DNA of 64,000 nucleotides from Patagioenas fasciata. Taxonomy: Eukaryota > Chordata > Aves > Columbiformes > Columbidae. Both the position numbers and the translations under genes were made by a program. The stretch is taken from NCBI RefSeq assembly GCF_037038585.1, contig NC_092560.1:60308049-60372048 (forward strand). The letters are read 5' to 3'. Below, piece after piece: positions 25,047 to 38,049 of the stretch (within the stretch, counting starts at the first letter, position 1; each line of letters begins with the position of its first letter). Under the pieces are notes generated by a model. The model did not search any database, had not been told where the DNA came from, and saw only the letters and a list, made by a program, of their open reading frames with translations.

Positions 25047-25220
25047 CAATGATCTCCAAACTTTTTTATCGCCCATACATATATATATATATATATTTGT
25101 ATTTATTTGTTTTTAAGTTATGTACGGGTACTACTGAAGTTCTAATATTTTCTTTCTGCAACACAATGGATCCTTCTGTGCACTCTTGGGACTAGATGCA
25201 CCTCAGTTTGGAGACCACTG
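25047..25220. mobile_element. Small hAT-type inverted-repeat element (MITE)
   Basis: The 174-bp element begins CAATGATCTCCAAACT. It ends with the inverse of CAGTGGTCTCCAAACT, so 14 of 16 terminal bases match as an inverted repeat. It is flanked by ctctgaaa (25039-25046) and ctctaaaa (25221-25228), a 7-of-8 match. An 8-bp target duplication and CAGTGG-like ends are hallmarks of hAT transposons. The element is far too short to encode a transposase, so it is a non-autonomous copy. An (AT)n run grew inside it. Confidence 0.7.
25079..25096. repeat. (AT)n microsatellite
   Basis: About nine AT units within the hAT-like element. Confidence 0.9.
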
Positions 25221-25424
25221 CTCTAAAAGAGCTTACTCTAATGTTGAATGCTGTCCTAAGAAATCTTTTGCAGTATCTTACACAACAAAGGCCCAAGGGA
25301 AAAACATCAACACAGTTTGGGCTAAAGGGAATATTGATACTGAGAAACATCTTTAAGTCAACAAGTTAAAATATTCAGAGGCTGTGAAGTACCATATATA
25401 TATCCTAGAGAAGAGCATTTTATG

Positions 25425-25426
<2 letters not shown>

Positions 25427-25458
<32 letters not shown>
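25427..25458 (+). repeat. (CA)16 microsatellite
   Basis: Sixteen uninterrupted CA units followed by a short A run. Confidence 0.95.
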
Positions 25459-25462
<4 letters not shown>

Positions 25463-28400
25463 ACTGTTGCTAAAAATTTACTACAGCATTAAATCAAGTT
25501 TAGCTGCTAGTGGTAAGAAGCTGATAAGTATGTTTAGAAGAGGTATATCCTGGACAACCTCCAGAGTATCTGGAAGAAGAGAGACTCCCATCAGCATTTC
25601 TACCATTAATAGAAATGTAAACAGTTATAGTGCTTTCTTTCTGCTTTGCTAGAAATCCACATTCTGTTAGCTAACTCATTCTCCCTTACACCTTGAGATT
25701 TGATATAAACACCAACAAGATTATCTTCCCCATATGAACAGCCGCCATCAAAATGTAATCAAATTCTGGTTACTCTGCTTTAAGAATTTGTCTCACTGCT
25801 GAGAATGCTGAAGACATCTTCTTTAATGACAATTATGTTTCTTTTGTCCCTTTTGAAGTACAAAAGTGATGTTCTTGCACAAAGCGATGTCCTGAGAAAC
25901 TGCAGAATGAATAATGTGTGGGCTAATGTTTTAGCTTGTGACCATCCCAGAGTTGAGTGCTGAAACCTTTGAGTTAGACATAAAACACCCCTGACATCAG
26001 CATTTCACACTGATCCCCCACCCACCCTTTGGCATATGTGAGACTCATTACAAGGCACCCAGTGTTCCCAGCTTTGGCATGAAACCAAGCTGGTCTGTAC
26101 TGACAAGCCTGACAGACTTCAGGGCAGTCAAAGAAACAGAGAGAGAGAGTTAGCCTCACTTTCCTTTGTGGATCCAATTCTGTACAATTTTCCCAAGGTT
26201 ACAAAGGAGGCAGGTGAGGAAATAGGGAACTGAGCCCTGGCAGTACAGCCCTGGTGAGCTGAGGGGTGAGTGCAGGAACAAGCAGCCTGTATGGATCACG
26301 GGGAGATGTTTAAACCTGCATCTCTGCTGAAGGCAGAGTATGTGAGGACATGGAGGTGAGTCAGTAACAGGCAGGTGGAGTTACAGTGTTTGGTTGGAAG
26401 CAGAATCGTGTTCCTCTTTTCCTTGCTGCTTGGTTCCAGTCTGAAAGTCCCCATCCTGGACACCCAGTCCCTGATTGCTCCATCCCATCCCTTCACCTCT
26501 GATTCACCCACTGTCTTGCCTGGGCACTGTCACCAGCTGAAATTCTTTTTCATGCCAGCCCCTGAGCATAATCTTAATTCTGAGTGACATGTAACCTGCC
26601 TGCATGGTTTGGCAGATCCCATCCAGCCAATGGATCCCTGTCCCAATTTTTGCTTTGTCTTTTTGTGAAAAGAATTAAAAATAAGAAGAACAACACTAAT
26701 AGAATAGCAATTATATGAGCCTAAAATCCTGCAGAGTTTGCTAAAGCATGTAATCCTTGAAATGGTTTGTGAACACTAGACTTTATAGTTCACAAAAATC
26801 ACCAGTTTGTCTATAACATACTTTTGTCAGAATAAAACATCTATGGAAAAGCTAGCCTCTGTTAAAGGCTGCAGGCCTTTTTATTAGGAACTGACAGTTT
26901 ATATGTTTCTCATAAAAACTCTCACATCTCCCACCTCTTTGGCACTAGTTTCTCCCTGACATATTACTCTTGTGTACTACAGATTATACAAGAGATGGAT
27001 GAGTTTCAACCAGATGCTTTTGAAGCACCAGTGGGTAATCAGCAATGAGATGATTACCTGTCAAACAGCTGACCCAATTAGTCTAGCTCTACTGGGATTT
27101 TAATAAACATGAAGGAGGCAAAAAAGTGTTTTACGCAGTGATTTGTTGTTTCCTCCCGCCAACCCTTGTAGAGAACTCTGAACACTTCAGTTGTTGTTGT
27201 GGTTTTGTTGGTTTGTTTTTTTTTTTTTTTTTATAATGAGAGAAGGCTAAACTATTAATCTCAAAACAAAATTCTTATGCAGATTTGAACCACAACGAAG
27301 CTCAACCGGGATATTTGGCTCTAGGTTTTGGGTCATCCAATTACAGGGGTAAGAAGTTTACATTTAAGATCCAGATCATTGTAATGTTTTCTAACATGGA
27401 AAGACATTTTGATTTGGGGTTTTGACTATGGAACAGGCTGAGTTTACTTTTGTCTACATTTTTATAAGTGCATATTCTTCCAAAAGTGGTTTGAACTCAA
27501 AGTTCTGCCTGGTGATAGAAGCCTTGCTCCTGCAAGATTCCAAAGAGAAAGAAGGAATGGAGTATCTCTCCATTTGGGTTGGTAAAGTTTCACATACATT
27601 TGGACAAGCATCTGCACTTTCCAGTCATTATCTGAAATGGTTCCAAATATTTGGAAAGATGTCTGGTACTTATCACCATCCATGAAATACTACAACCTAT
27701 TCTGTGAGAATCTGGATTAAAACAGTTCTGCAAAATCCAATGATATCACGACACAGTTGTTAGATTTTCTGTAACTATTAGAAAAAAGTCCTCACATCCT
27801 AATATTGATCTAAAGCAAAGTCTTCCTGATAATTTAACTCTCTTTCTTCTTGTCAGTTACTTCCTGAAAATTATCCTTCTCAAGTCAATCTGAAGCTTAC
27901 TGCAGAAAATCTGAGTACTTGGCATGATTGTCTTATTTAGACTTTCCCTATGTGAGAGACGTATATACGATTATTGTCAATCTGCTCCGCCGAGCCAAGG
28001 ATTTCTCAGTCTGGAATCCTTTCCTTTTTTCTTGACCAACTTATCAGCCATCTGTTGGGCAGCCTTCTAGAGGCCATCAAAACCGGCAGCATCTCCTAAC
28101 CTCCTGGTGAGAGTAATTTCCACGAATGGGACAGGTACCTGGATTCAGAAACCACCTGCCTTAGGAGATGCTGGTTACATTCACCATGTCCAAAATCTTC
28201 CATGGCTAACAATTTTTTATTATCTGCTAAGGAGTGATGTTGGCAGCACTTTCTTGTGATGTCACTAGGAGAGCAGTAGGAATGATTTAAAAGCCAGGAG
28301 CTTTGAGTTATTGTTTAAGGTACTTGATTAGTTAGGTACTGTGTTCTCCTCACATTTGTCTATAAGAAAAGATGCATTTATGGGAAGTTTTCGAGATCTC

Positions 28401-29486
28401 TCTTCATTAAAGTGAAGAGGTCACATTTTATTCGCTGCTAAATAAAACAGTATATTACATTGCAGATTATTATACCTAAGTGTGTGCGCTTGGATGATAC
28501 TTCACAGAAAGCAAGTCAAATGCAGAGCCATAATTTGTTTTTCTTGAGAGCCATCTTGGCTCAGAAAAGACCTTTTCTCTCCAAATGTTAAAGGTTTTGT
28601 GGAAGACTTCTAATCTCACGTTCTCTGTACCATAATTCAAACGCTTTCTGTTGGCTGTTTAAACAAAAATCAAAGTACAGCAGGGCAAATTTCGGAAAGC
28701 AAAGGCCTGGAAACCACGTCCTACTGGATTAGAGCTTTAAAAGAGACTTATTTAGTTTTGTAATGTTCAATTTTCATGTGTACTTCTGCCTCTTGAGTTT
28801 AACAGCTCCAGCTCTGTGTCCAGAGTGAAATTAGACAATCCAAAAAGGGGTTATGACTTAAGCATTGATCTTATACATTGAGAGTTAAAAAACATGCATT
28901 CTCTCCTTTGACACAAAAAAGTCATACATGAAATACCCCCATCCTGCTTTTTAGGAATATTTGGTGGCATAGCTTCACTTTGTATAAATCACTAAAGATT
29001 ACAGAATAGGTAGCAATCAGAAAAACTGCTGAACTGCAGGAGGAGTGGTACCTTTGCCCAAAGGGACAGATGGAACAGGTTGATGAAAGAGTAACATATC
29101 TGGCCATATCTGCAGGAGCTCAAATATTCCAGCTAACCACAGCCTTTTTCTTCACTGTTATATCCCAAAGGGTTTGAGCCCAGACCACAAAAAATATTTT
29201 ACATCCACCTTGCATTTGAAAGTGCTGACACATGTAAGCTGCACAGGTCCTGATGCTTGTTCAGTAATTCATTTATAACCACAGTGTTTCTGTGGCCCTG
29301 ATCACTTGTATTTGATTTATTTTTGCAGTTAACTTGCAGTTGTCTAGTGAATTCCAAAACAGAAATCAGTTTCGTTCCCTATAGTTCTTACATATGATCT
29401 AACACTGCACAGAGTATTTGTAAAAACATTGTTTTCCTTGCTAAGATAGAATGGAACAATGAGGTGTGTTTTAGAAACAGCAGCTT
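25459..29486. other. Non-coding stretch without recognised elements
   Basis: AT-rich sequence with a T-run near 27216-27232. Slightly GC-richer patches occur at about 26190-26640. No ORF here carries a recognisable domain and no transposon was recognised. Confidence 0.55.
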
Positions 29487-29860
29487 CATAGAATTACGGA
29501 GTAACAGGGATGAAAAGGCCTTGAAAGGTCATCATGTCACCTATGCGCCCCACAGTAAAATCAATTATACTCACATTATTTTTGATAGATGTTTAGCTAA
29601 CTTATTTTTACAGTCTCTAAGGACAGAACTCCACAGGCTCTCCAAAGTACTCCAGTGCTTCACTATTCATAACATTAAAAAGTTTCCATCATGTACAATC
29701 TGAATCTTTCCTATTGCAATCAGAACTCACTAGTACTTGTCCTCTCCTCAGAAGTTATAGAATACAAATCTTTCTCTTTACAACAGCTTTTGTGTAAGCT
29801 TTTGTGTTTCCCTTCATTCACCTCTTCTTCAGCAAAACAACGTAAAAAGCAAATATACAT
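29487..29860 (-). mobile_element. Ancient CR1-type LINE 3' fragment
   Basis: Read on the plus strand this begins with a CATAGAATTA-like word. It then shows the order of blocks known from old CR1 3' ends: the GATGAAAAGGCCTTGAAAGGTCATC region, the CAGTGCTTCACTATT region and the TACTTGTCCTCTCCTCAGAAG region. The element lies on the minus strand. It is highly diverged, well below the similarity among the younger copies at 48-59 kb. No ORF survives. Confidence 0.6.
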
Positions 29861-32091
29861 GCCGTTTAATCAAAACAGTTTATTTCTTAGGCTAGGTTTA
29901 TCTGCCAAAAGGAAGGGAAAGGACTGCAGTGATGAAGATACTACATTAAACATTGAAGTGATAACTTATTTGAGACCGATTACTACCTCAGCCACACCTT
30001 GGCGTAGAGGGCTGGAACTCACTGCATGTGGGATGTTATTTAATCATTGTCAATTCAATGTGCAACAGCATGCTTACAGACATGAATGAGATTGCCAGAT
30101 AATTAGCACTGGGAAGAGCTGGTTCCTCACATATTTATATGCAGGTTACAAAAAAAAAGTTTTTGTAGGTCTCTGTTACTGATACGAGAGTCATGGTGTC
30201 CTTGTAATTCTGTCCACTTACTAATAATTTTATTTAGCCTGCAAATAGCTAACTACATAATGAAATTGACTGTACTTTTTCCAGTGGGTGTAATTATTAT
30301 TTGAGATTATTTTGGAGGCCATACAAACTTAGTAGGTAAAGTGAGATGGTGGCAAGGTACAGGATATGCTAGTGAGCCAGGGTTTATCTTCTAAAATGGA
30401 AATGGCTGTCAGACTTGCATGCTTGGGACTGACAATGTGCAAGTCAAGACTAAAGCATAGCTGAACTGCTTGGTACTGTGGAACTTCAGAATCCTTTGGA
30501 AAATCAGTTATAAAATCATGTCTTTTGTGAGGTTGGGTATTTTGGGGGATTTAAGATGTTATTTATACTAAAGACTTCAGATATTGGTATTTCATATATA
30601 GATCTTCTCTTATGTATGCAACTGGAAGTTTTAGCAGCTGCTGAAGTCCAGATTGCAGCTACTTAACTTCAATTCTGGGTACCCAAAAGGAACCACTTAC
30701 ACTACCTGTATCATGCACTATAGTTCTCCTGAGCCTAATCACAATATCCCTTGTTACTTCTTTCTTTTACTTTCTTTCCAGTATGCAACTTCCGCCACAT
30801 GTCAAGTTCACTCTACAGTCTCATGTTTCAATTACCCTGGTTTGAGGAAATGTCACGTTGTGTTGGAGTCTAAGAATAGAAGGTGCTCATCAGTCAACAT
30901 TTTTATAGTGTGCTAATCGTCACTGCAGTTAGCTGATTTGGTACTCTGGATTTTGACCACTGCCTTGATCAATCACTGAGCAGCTCTATTCATCATCTAC
31001 CTATTCTTATGGATTTGTTTCCATCATGGCCACCTGGATTAAAAAGACAGAACGGAAAAGAGGAAAAAAAAAATCAAAATTCATGTCTCCAGTGAAAAGT
31101 ATTCCACACAATATGAATTCACTAAATGCTGAAAATAACCTCACTTTTAAAAGAAGACACATTCTCCCTGAAAAATTCCAGTCTGGACAATGAATAAACA
31201 TATACTATGAATAGGTGAGGGAATCTGATTTTATCAAATAGAAGTTTTGTTTCTTAAAAGAAAGTCCTTACTTCTTAGAATAAAGGCTTTTTTTCCTTAA
31301 AAGCATTCATTCATGGAAAAGTTATATTTTTGTTATGTATTGACATCCTGAACTAAAATGAACTTTGGAGACAGAACTTCAATGCTTATGCCTACTCACT
31401 GTTACTCTAATTAAGATGTAGCAGTATGAATCTCATTATGATTTAAGTTCTTGCCACAGTCAAAGAATACCTGTCCTATTTGTATGATGACAAATAATGT
31501 AATAAATATGTTGGACAAAAGCATTAAGAATTTGATACACTAATGCTCTCACATTCTTTTATGAATGTCTCAGCTACTTGTGACAAGAAAGAATAAGTAT
31601 TCTTAATAAATAAGTACATACTGGGCAAGAATATGTGTAGTAATATATATGTAAGAAGTGTAAAAATAAGGATGCACATTTAGAAACTGTGTTCCAAAGA
31701 ATTTGCTCAGTTCTGAGAAAAACCCTTGCCATAGTATGCAGGTACTTCTCTGGGATCTTTGGCAATAGCACAAGCACATCCCAGTCCCGAGTGAGCTGTC
31801 TTACCAGTCTGAGAGTGAGTCTGCCCAAGCCGAAGTTAGTGTCCATGAAGTCAAGGCTACAGTCCAATAGGACACTGCCGGTTTGAGTAATGAAAATTCT
31901 GTATGTAAAGGAATAAGGGCAAATCCACAAATGAAAGCATATCCTATGTGAAGGGGATGGATTTATGTCAAAGATGTAACTGAAAGCATAAGTAAGAAAA
32001 TGCCCTTAGTGAAGAAAATAAAGGGGAAAAAAAAAGGAGTATGACCTAGTCAGGTCTAACTCTATTACAAAAAATAAAATCTTGTGCCCCA
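29861..32091. other. Non-coding stretch with one weak minus ORF
   Basis: AT-rich. A minus ORF at 31574-31930 (118 codons) contains a GC-richer core at about 31690-31890 that reads like protein (for example FMDTNFGLGRLTLRLVRQL). It has no family I recognise and no splice or start support. Otherwise nothing is seen. Confidence 0.4.
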
Positions 32092-32265
32092 TTCACAGAA
32101 TCATAACAAAATTCTGGTTTGTAAAGGGTGCCTGGAGGTGATTTCCCATGGCCTGCCTGAGGCCCGGCTAACTTCGACGTGCAGTGAAGTTCTCAGGTCC
32201 TTGTCCAGTCAAATACTGAAGCTCTTCATGGAGAGAGATTTCTTTGAGGGATTCATCTTTCTACT
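32092..32265 (-). mobile_element. Old CR1 LINE 3' fragment
   Basis: The plus strand begins CACAGAATCATAAC, then carries a diverged version of the CR1 3' region, including a GGTGCCTGGAGGTGAT block and a TCCTTGTCCAGTCAAATACTGAA block. It is a short 5'-truncated copy on the minus strand, lying about 220 bp from a younger plus-strand copy. Confidence 0.55.
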
Positions 32266-32482
32266 TTTCTCTTACCTCATGTTAAAATATTATTTAGCGA
32301 AATATTTTGGCATTGACCTAGTCTTAAGTATTTTTTCAAAAGGCTCTAATCTGAGATTTGCTTCAGAGGTCTCACAAACCTAAGCTGTTCATGTTAAGTT
32401 TACAAAACCTGGTAACAAAGAGGTCTGTGGACTGACCACACATTCTGCTTCAGCAGCAGAAATGGGAGTGTGAAAACTTTTG

Positions 32483-33018
32483 AGAGAGGTTCTCCTTCCC
32501 CTCTACTCTGCCCTGGTGAGATCACATCTGGAATATTGTGTCCAGTTCTGGGGTCCTCAGTTCAAGAAGGGCAGGGAACTACTGGAGAGAGTCCAGCACA
32601 GAGCCACAAAGATGATGAAGGGAGCGGAGCATCTCCCTTATGAGGAAAGGCTGAGCGAGCTGGGTCTCTTTAGCTTGGAGGAGACTCAGGGGTGACCTCA
32701 TTAATATTTATAAATACGAAAATGGTGAGTGTCAAGAGGATGGAGCCAGGCTCTTCTCAGTGACAACCAATGATAAGTCAAGGGGCAATGGATACAAACT
32801 GGAACACAGGAGGTTCCACTTAAATATGAGAAGAAACTTATTTACAGTGAGGGTAACCAAAGACTGGAACAGGCTGCCCTGGGAGGTTGTGGAGTCTCCT
32901 TCTCTGGAGACATTCAAAATCTGCCTGGACACCTTCCTGTGTAACCTCATGTAGGTGTTCCTGCTCTGGCAGGGTAATCTTTTGAGGTCCCTTCCAATCC
33001 CTAACATGCTGTGATTCT
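32483..33018 (+). mobile_element. CR1 LINE, 5'-truncated copy
   Basis: Contains the C-terminal part of the CR1 reverse transcriptase (ORF 32480-32695, including [14 protein letters not shown] and [11 protein letters not shown]) and then HWNRLP-type residues of the C-terminal end at 32760-32954. It ends in the CR1 3' region CTTCCAATCCCTAACATG with a CTGTGATTCTG tail. The frame is interrupted, so it is a dead, 5'-truncated insertion. Confidence 0.9.
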
Positions 33019-36000
33019 GATTTGGTAGCTCATACCAGCTTTTAAATACTTCTTTTTACCAAAGGATGGGGGTCAACTAGAACAATATTTATTGTCAAGA
33101 AAAAGTGTTTCAAATAGGAATAATGATATTTTTTCTTGAACAAGAAAAATATGATAGTCGTCCTCATCCTGCAAATATTGCTGTGCTTAAATCTCAACAC
33201 AAGGATTTCCACTGCTTTTTTGTAACCTATTGATTGTGATGGGATTTTATATCTGTCTACATCTAAGTATGCTAGTGCTTTTAAAATCCAGGTATTAGTA
33301 CTGAAGATTGTTGAAACTCCTTGTGCCTTGGTACCTGGAGCTGGAGGAGGCAAGTAGGATGATGCACCCTGAGGGCCTGTGCCCAAGAAAGGCACTAAGC
33401 CTAAAGAGACCCCTGTCCAAGAGCAGTGTCCTGTGTCATAGCCAGAGGAACCTGGATGTTCAGCCAGTATTTCTGTGCACATTGTAGAGGTGCTGCTACT
33501 ACTCTGGGGCTGTAGAAACCTAAAAAAGTTGTAGGACACTCAAGGACATTTAAAAGCAAGGAAGAGATAAAGAGTGTAACAACTTTAGTCCAGTGGTGTT
33601 CTCTGATGGTAGAAACCCTCCTGGTGTTCCCCGCAAGCTGTGACAGCTGCACTGCTTCCCAGGATGACACAGAGCTGTAACAGGAAGATGCAGCATGATA
33701 CTGCTCAGTGTTGCTGATTTATATTCTAGAATGAAATATTTTAATTAAATCATTGTGGAATGAGAATATGATAATTTTCAGTAGACAACAAAGTAATTGG
33801 ACATTAGAGAAGGAAAATGAACTGTGACTGGGGCAACAGTTTAGTACTGCTGGAAAATCGCAGTAATGCTAATGAGGTGCTAAAAAGCAAAATGAAAGCA
33901 GTCCCAGTCAGAGAGTTGATTTAAAAACCCAGTTGCTTTAGGGCTTTCATGTAAAATGTATCAACCTCATTCTTATCTACAACACTTTATCTATTATTGT
34001 CAACCACTGTCATGACAGTGTGAGCTTCACCAAATGAGCACAAAGACAAGGGGAAGTTGAAGTTAATTAAAAATGCAGTATTTTAAAAAATTAAAATCTT
34101 ATTTAAACCCTGGTCAAGTATAGGCTCTGTTTTACTGTATTAGTTCTGAAAGTCCCATGAAAAATTGAAATAAACTCTGAAAGGCCTTGCTGTTTCATAA
34201 ACAAAATATGTATACAGAGGATATCTTCCAGCACAGCTGTCTAACTCACAGATAGACATTATACTAAATATTCACCAAAATAAATCCACTGGTACATCAA
34301 AATATATTTGCCTTGTATAATATATAGTGCACTCATACAGACCTCTGTATGGCTTTTAAAAAGGTTTTCTCAAACAATAATATCCCTAGCTCTAGTCCGA
34401 TCTCTGAATTAATGCTAGACTCAGAACTAGTAAAGCACATAGCTATATGTTTTGTTGTACCTATACAAATAGACTGATTGAGGTCTCATGTGATTAGGAG
34501 CTGGACACAGTTAGAAGTGTTCTACAGGACCTTCCTGATCCTTCACTATTTCTGTTTTAGAAGTTGTAGGAGGGTCAAGAGAATGAAGGAGGTTGATGGT
34601 CTAGGGTTCAAGAAAAGGAATTTCAAAGAAGGGGCTTCATTGCATCATATTAATGATTCTGTAAAAAAAAGGGGGCAGCAGGGGAAGAGAGATGAAGGGT
34701 GTGTTCTGCTAACGTACAATGTTTGCAAGAAAATTAAAATCAGGGCATGAGTCTGCATATTTTCCACACTCTCTCTGTGTATAGAACATTACCTTCAAAA
34801 ATTATTTTTTAATTGAAAAGATGTGCCAGTTAACTGTTGTATTGTGAAGCCAGAGAAAGTCTGACAGCATAACATGCGGACCAATCAAGTGGGAAAGTGG
34901 TTGAACTCGGAAAGAAGATTGTAGAGCAAACGGCAAATCCTCTCCACTGTCTCTCCCACCCTAAGATTACCTTACCTCCAGGGAGACAAAGAGAAGAGCA
35001 GTCACAGGGCTGAGCACAGGCGTGTTGGCTGTCACCACTCGCTGGCCGGCCAGTGTTGTGTCTCAGCAGAGCATCTGATGCCGCCTGCTCTTCCACGGTG
35101 GTGCGAGCCTGACATCTACCGTGTGTTGCAGCGCAGGAAGCAGCGCCTTCAGAAAGGTGCTTTTGAAGAAGCTGATGGCTTCACACACCAAAACCAAATT
35201 ATGATATAACTATTTCTCTTTTTATCTTCTCCCTCTTATTTTTGCTATGTTTTCTCTGTCCTTTCTGAGCCAGTAAATATTTCTCAGGTAACCTATACAT
35301 CAGTACTGGAGGGTTTATAATAATTTATATATTAACTTTATCATCGTTAAGTAGCAATTTCATAGACTTGAAGTATTTAAGGCAAGAAACAAACTTCATA
35401 CCTGCAATTGCCAAAAAAAGAAAAAAAAAAAGTTATTTTAGTCTGCATAAAAGCTATTGACATCTATGACTCAATGAGCCAGAGGATATCATGACCCAAA
35501 AGAGGTGGCCCTGAACTCTGCCTAACCCTTGTGTTCATCACTGGCTGAGAACCTAGAGCCAGCTAACCAGAAATACTAGGTGCTGGATTTACAATGGGAG
35601 TGAAGCTGCCTGAACCCAGCTGGAGATGAAAACGCTGCGAATTCTCACATCTTCAGTAAAAAGATATTCAAATGCTTTAAAAAATTTAGGGAAAAGTGTT
35701 GAGCTCACTTCCAAAAATAAACTGTAAGATAAAATTTGCAAAGGCAGAGTTTAAAAAACAGTTAGGCACAAAGAAGTACACATTGGGTTCAAGAGAGGTA
35801 AATTAGACTTGGATCCTAGGTCCTTTTCAAGCCTTTTAATTGTTTTAATTTATGTAACTAAGATGCCTAGATATAGCTGAAAACTTTACATTCTTGATTG
35901 GCTAGAAAGGCATCCAAATCCCACCTGGAAATCAGTTTGATTCTCACCTGAAAACAACTCTTAATCAGGGAAAAGAAACTGGCATCTCCAGATGCTGATT

Positions 36001-37762
36001 CATCTCCTTAAATGTAAGTAGTTTAGGATGGGATAAATTATTCTACAGAAGTTCTTACCTTTTCCATTGACAGCAGAGAGTAGGTAATTACTTTGGTTCT
36101 TATATGCCACTCACATTAAATGACCTTATACAAACTGCATCCCCCAGCCCCATTAAGTCAGGAGTAGTGTTAGCCTAAGAACTAATCTGGTTGCTTACTG
36201 CCAGATTGGGGATTCTTGAATCAGGCGATTTCTTGGATGTCCTCAAGTGACATAGGGAGTATGACAGTCTCTTAAAAAATGCTTTCTTCAGGGAGATACT
36301 CTTCTGAAAAATAAAACAAACAAACAAACAAAAGAAAAAAAAAAAAACACAAAAAACCAGAGTAGACTCACACACAAAAGACAGGAAGACACAATCCTAT
36401 AAATTGACCTATATTCCATCTCCATAAAAACTGAAAAATTTTGTGAGCACCACTGAGGTGCAGTGTTCAGTGGACAGCTCTGCAAAGCCTCAGCTCATCT
36501 CTCATGCTGAGGGCAACCAGCAGCAGTGACAGGTAGGGTTCTTGTTCTGCAGGCTGGGACAAAGAGGAGGAAAGCAACATTGATAATTTGGACCAATTTA
36601 TGTTAAATTCTTAGCAGAGCAGAATAACAGGTAGACTTATACATCAATGCATTATTTTTAAAAAGTAATCTGAAAGTACTGTTCCACAGAACTAATCCAG
36701 ACTACAGCACTGCACCTGGTGTCATTAATCAGTTCTGTTATTTTCATAGCTGACACTAGGAATAACCCTGAATAGGTCACAGTTCCCCAGACTGACACTT
36801 TATGGCACAGGCTTAATGATTCACTTCAATAATTTTAAATTAATTCTCACTTTTTTTCCCATCCTCTGATGTAGTTTTCCACTTTCTGGTAACAGTCTTA
36901 CTCTTTTATCTCGATCAATAACGTTGTGAGCAGTCAGAGTACCTGACAGATGACAACATCTTGGTTATTTAGGGAGGTCTATTATGACATGGGACCATCT
37001 ACTAAGGGCATTTTCTAAAAAAAAAAGCTTTTATTTTATAATATACTGCAGATGCAGATGGAAAGTGATGTATTATGTGAAGTACTAAACAAAGAAATAA
37101 ATAACCATCTATAGGAATTTTTTTTCCTTCCTGTCACAAAGCAATCTAAATTTTAGTATTTATTCTGGAAATGTCCTAGCCTCTTAGAGGCAAATTATGC
37201 ATGAAATAATGCAATTAAAATTGAAATAAAAGATTTAAATGCAGCCTCTAGAGGCATCAAATGGCACCACACTGTCTCAGTCTTTACTGCTTCTCAAAAT
37301 GAATGCTCAATTTATAGGAAAGCTTTTCCAGTCCTGGCTCTTAGAATCCTCTGGTTTTGATGGCACTAATCATAATTCAGTTTCCCTACACCATAGGAAC
37401 ACATCAACATTTCCTTGACACTCCAAAATGAACAAACAACTCCATGACCAAACACAACCTTACTACTTAGTGCAAAGATGAGTGTCTTAAGTCCTGATTT
37501 CTTGACTGGCTGGTTCCAATTTTTTCAGAAGATATTCTTATATCTCTCCTGAGACTCCCAGTTAATACTTTTGCCGTTGCCAGCCTTGAGAATTACATTT
37601 TGAAAGTCATTGATGGCACCATTACAAAGTGAGGATCTTTGGGAGTGGTGGATGTCACTTTCAAAACCGGTATGAATGCTACCTTTCCAACACTACCAAT
37701 GGTAAGGGTGGAAAGACATAGACATTTGCAGCGGTGTAGTAACTTGCAAAGAGCCTAAACTA
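33019..37762. other. Non-coding stretch without recognised elements
   Basis: AT-rich with small GC-richer patches at 33300-33680 and 34950-35160. It contains an (AAAC)n/A-rich patch at 36307-36356. ORFs up to 165 codons (33042-33539, minus) have no recognisable domain. No transposon seen. Confidence 0.5.
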
Positions 37763-38049
37763 CTCCTCCCCCCCTCCCCTCCCCTCCCTTCTCCTCTCCT
37801 CCCCTCTCCTCCCCTCTCCTCTCCTCTCCTCTCCTCTCCTCTCCTCTCCTCTCCTCTCCTCTCCTCTCCTCTCCTCTCCTCTCCTCTCCTCTCCTCTCCT
37901 CTCCTCTCCTCTCCTCTCCTCTCCTCTCCTCTCCTCTCCTCTCCTCTCCTCTCCTCTCCTCTCCTCTCCTCTCCTCTCCTCTCCTCTCCTCTCCTCTCCT
38001 CTCCTCTCCTCTCCTCTCCTCTCCTCTCCTCTCCTCTCCTCCTTCTTTC
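37763..38049 (+). repeat. (CTCCT)n pentanucleotide tract
   Basis: Homopyrimidine tract on the plus strand. It starts as C-rich CCCTCCCCTCC sequence and becomes a perfect CTCCT array from about 37816 to 38040, roughly 45 units. It is a polypurine AGGAG array on the minus strand, the opposite orientation to the GGAA tract at 15.6 kb. It can be expected to form triplex or GGA-type G-quadruplex structures and to vary in length. Confidence 0.95.
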
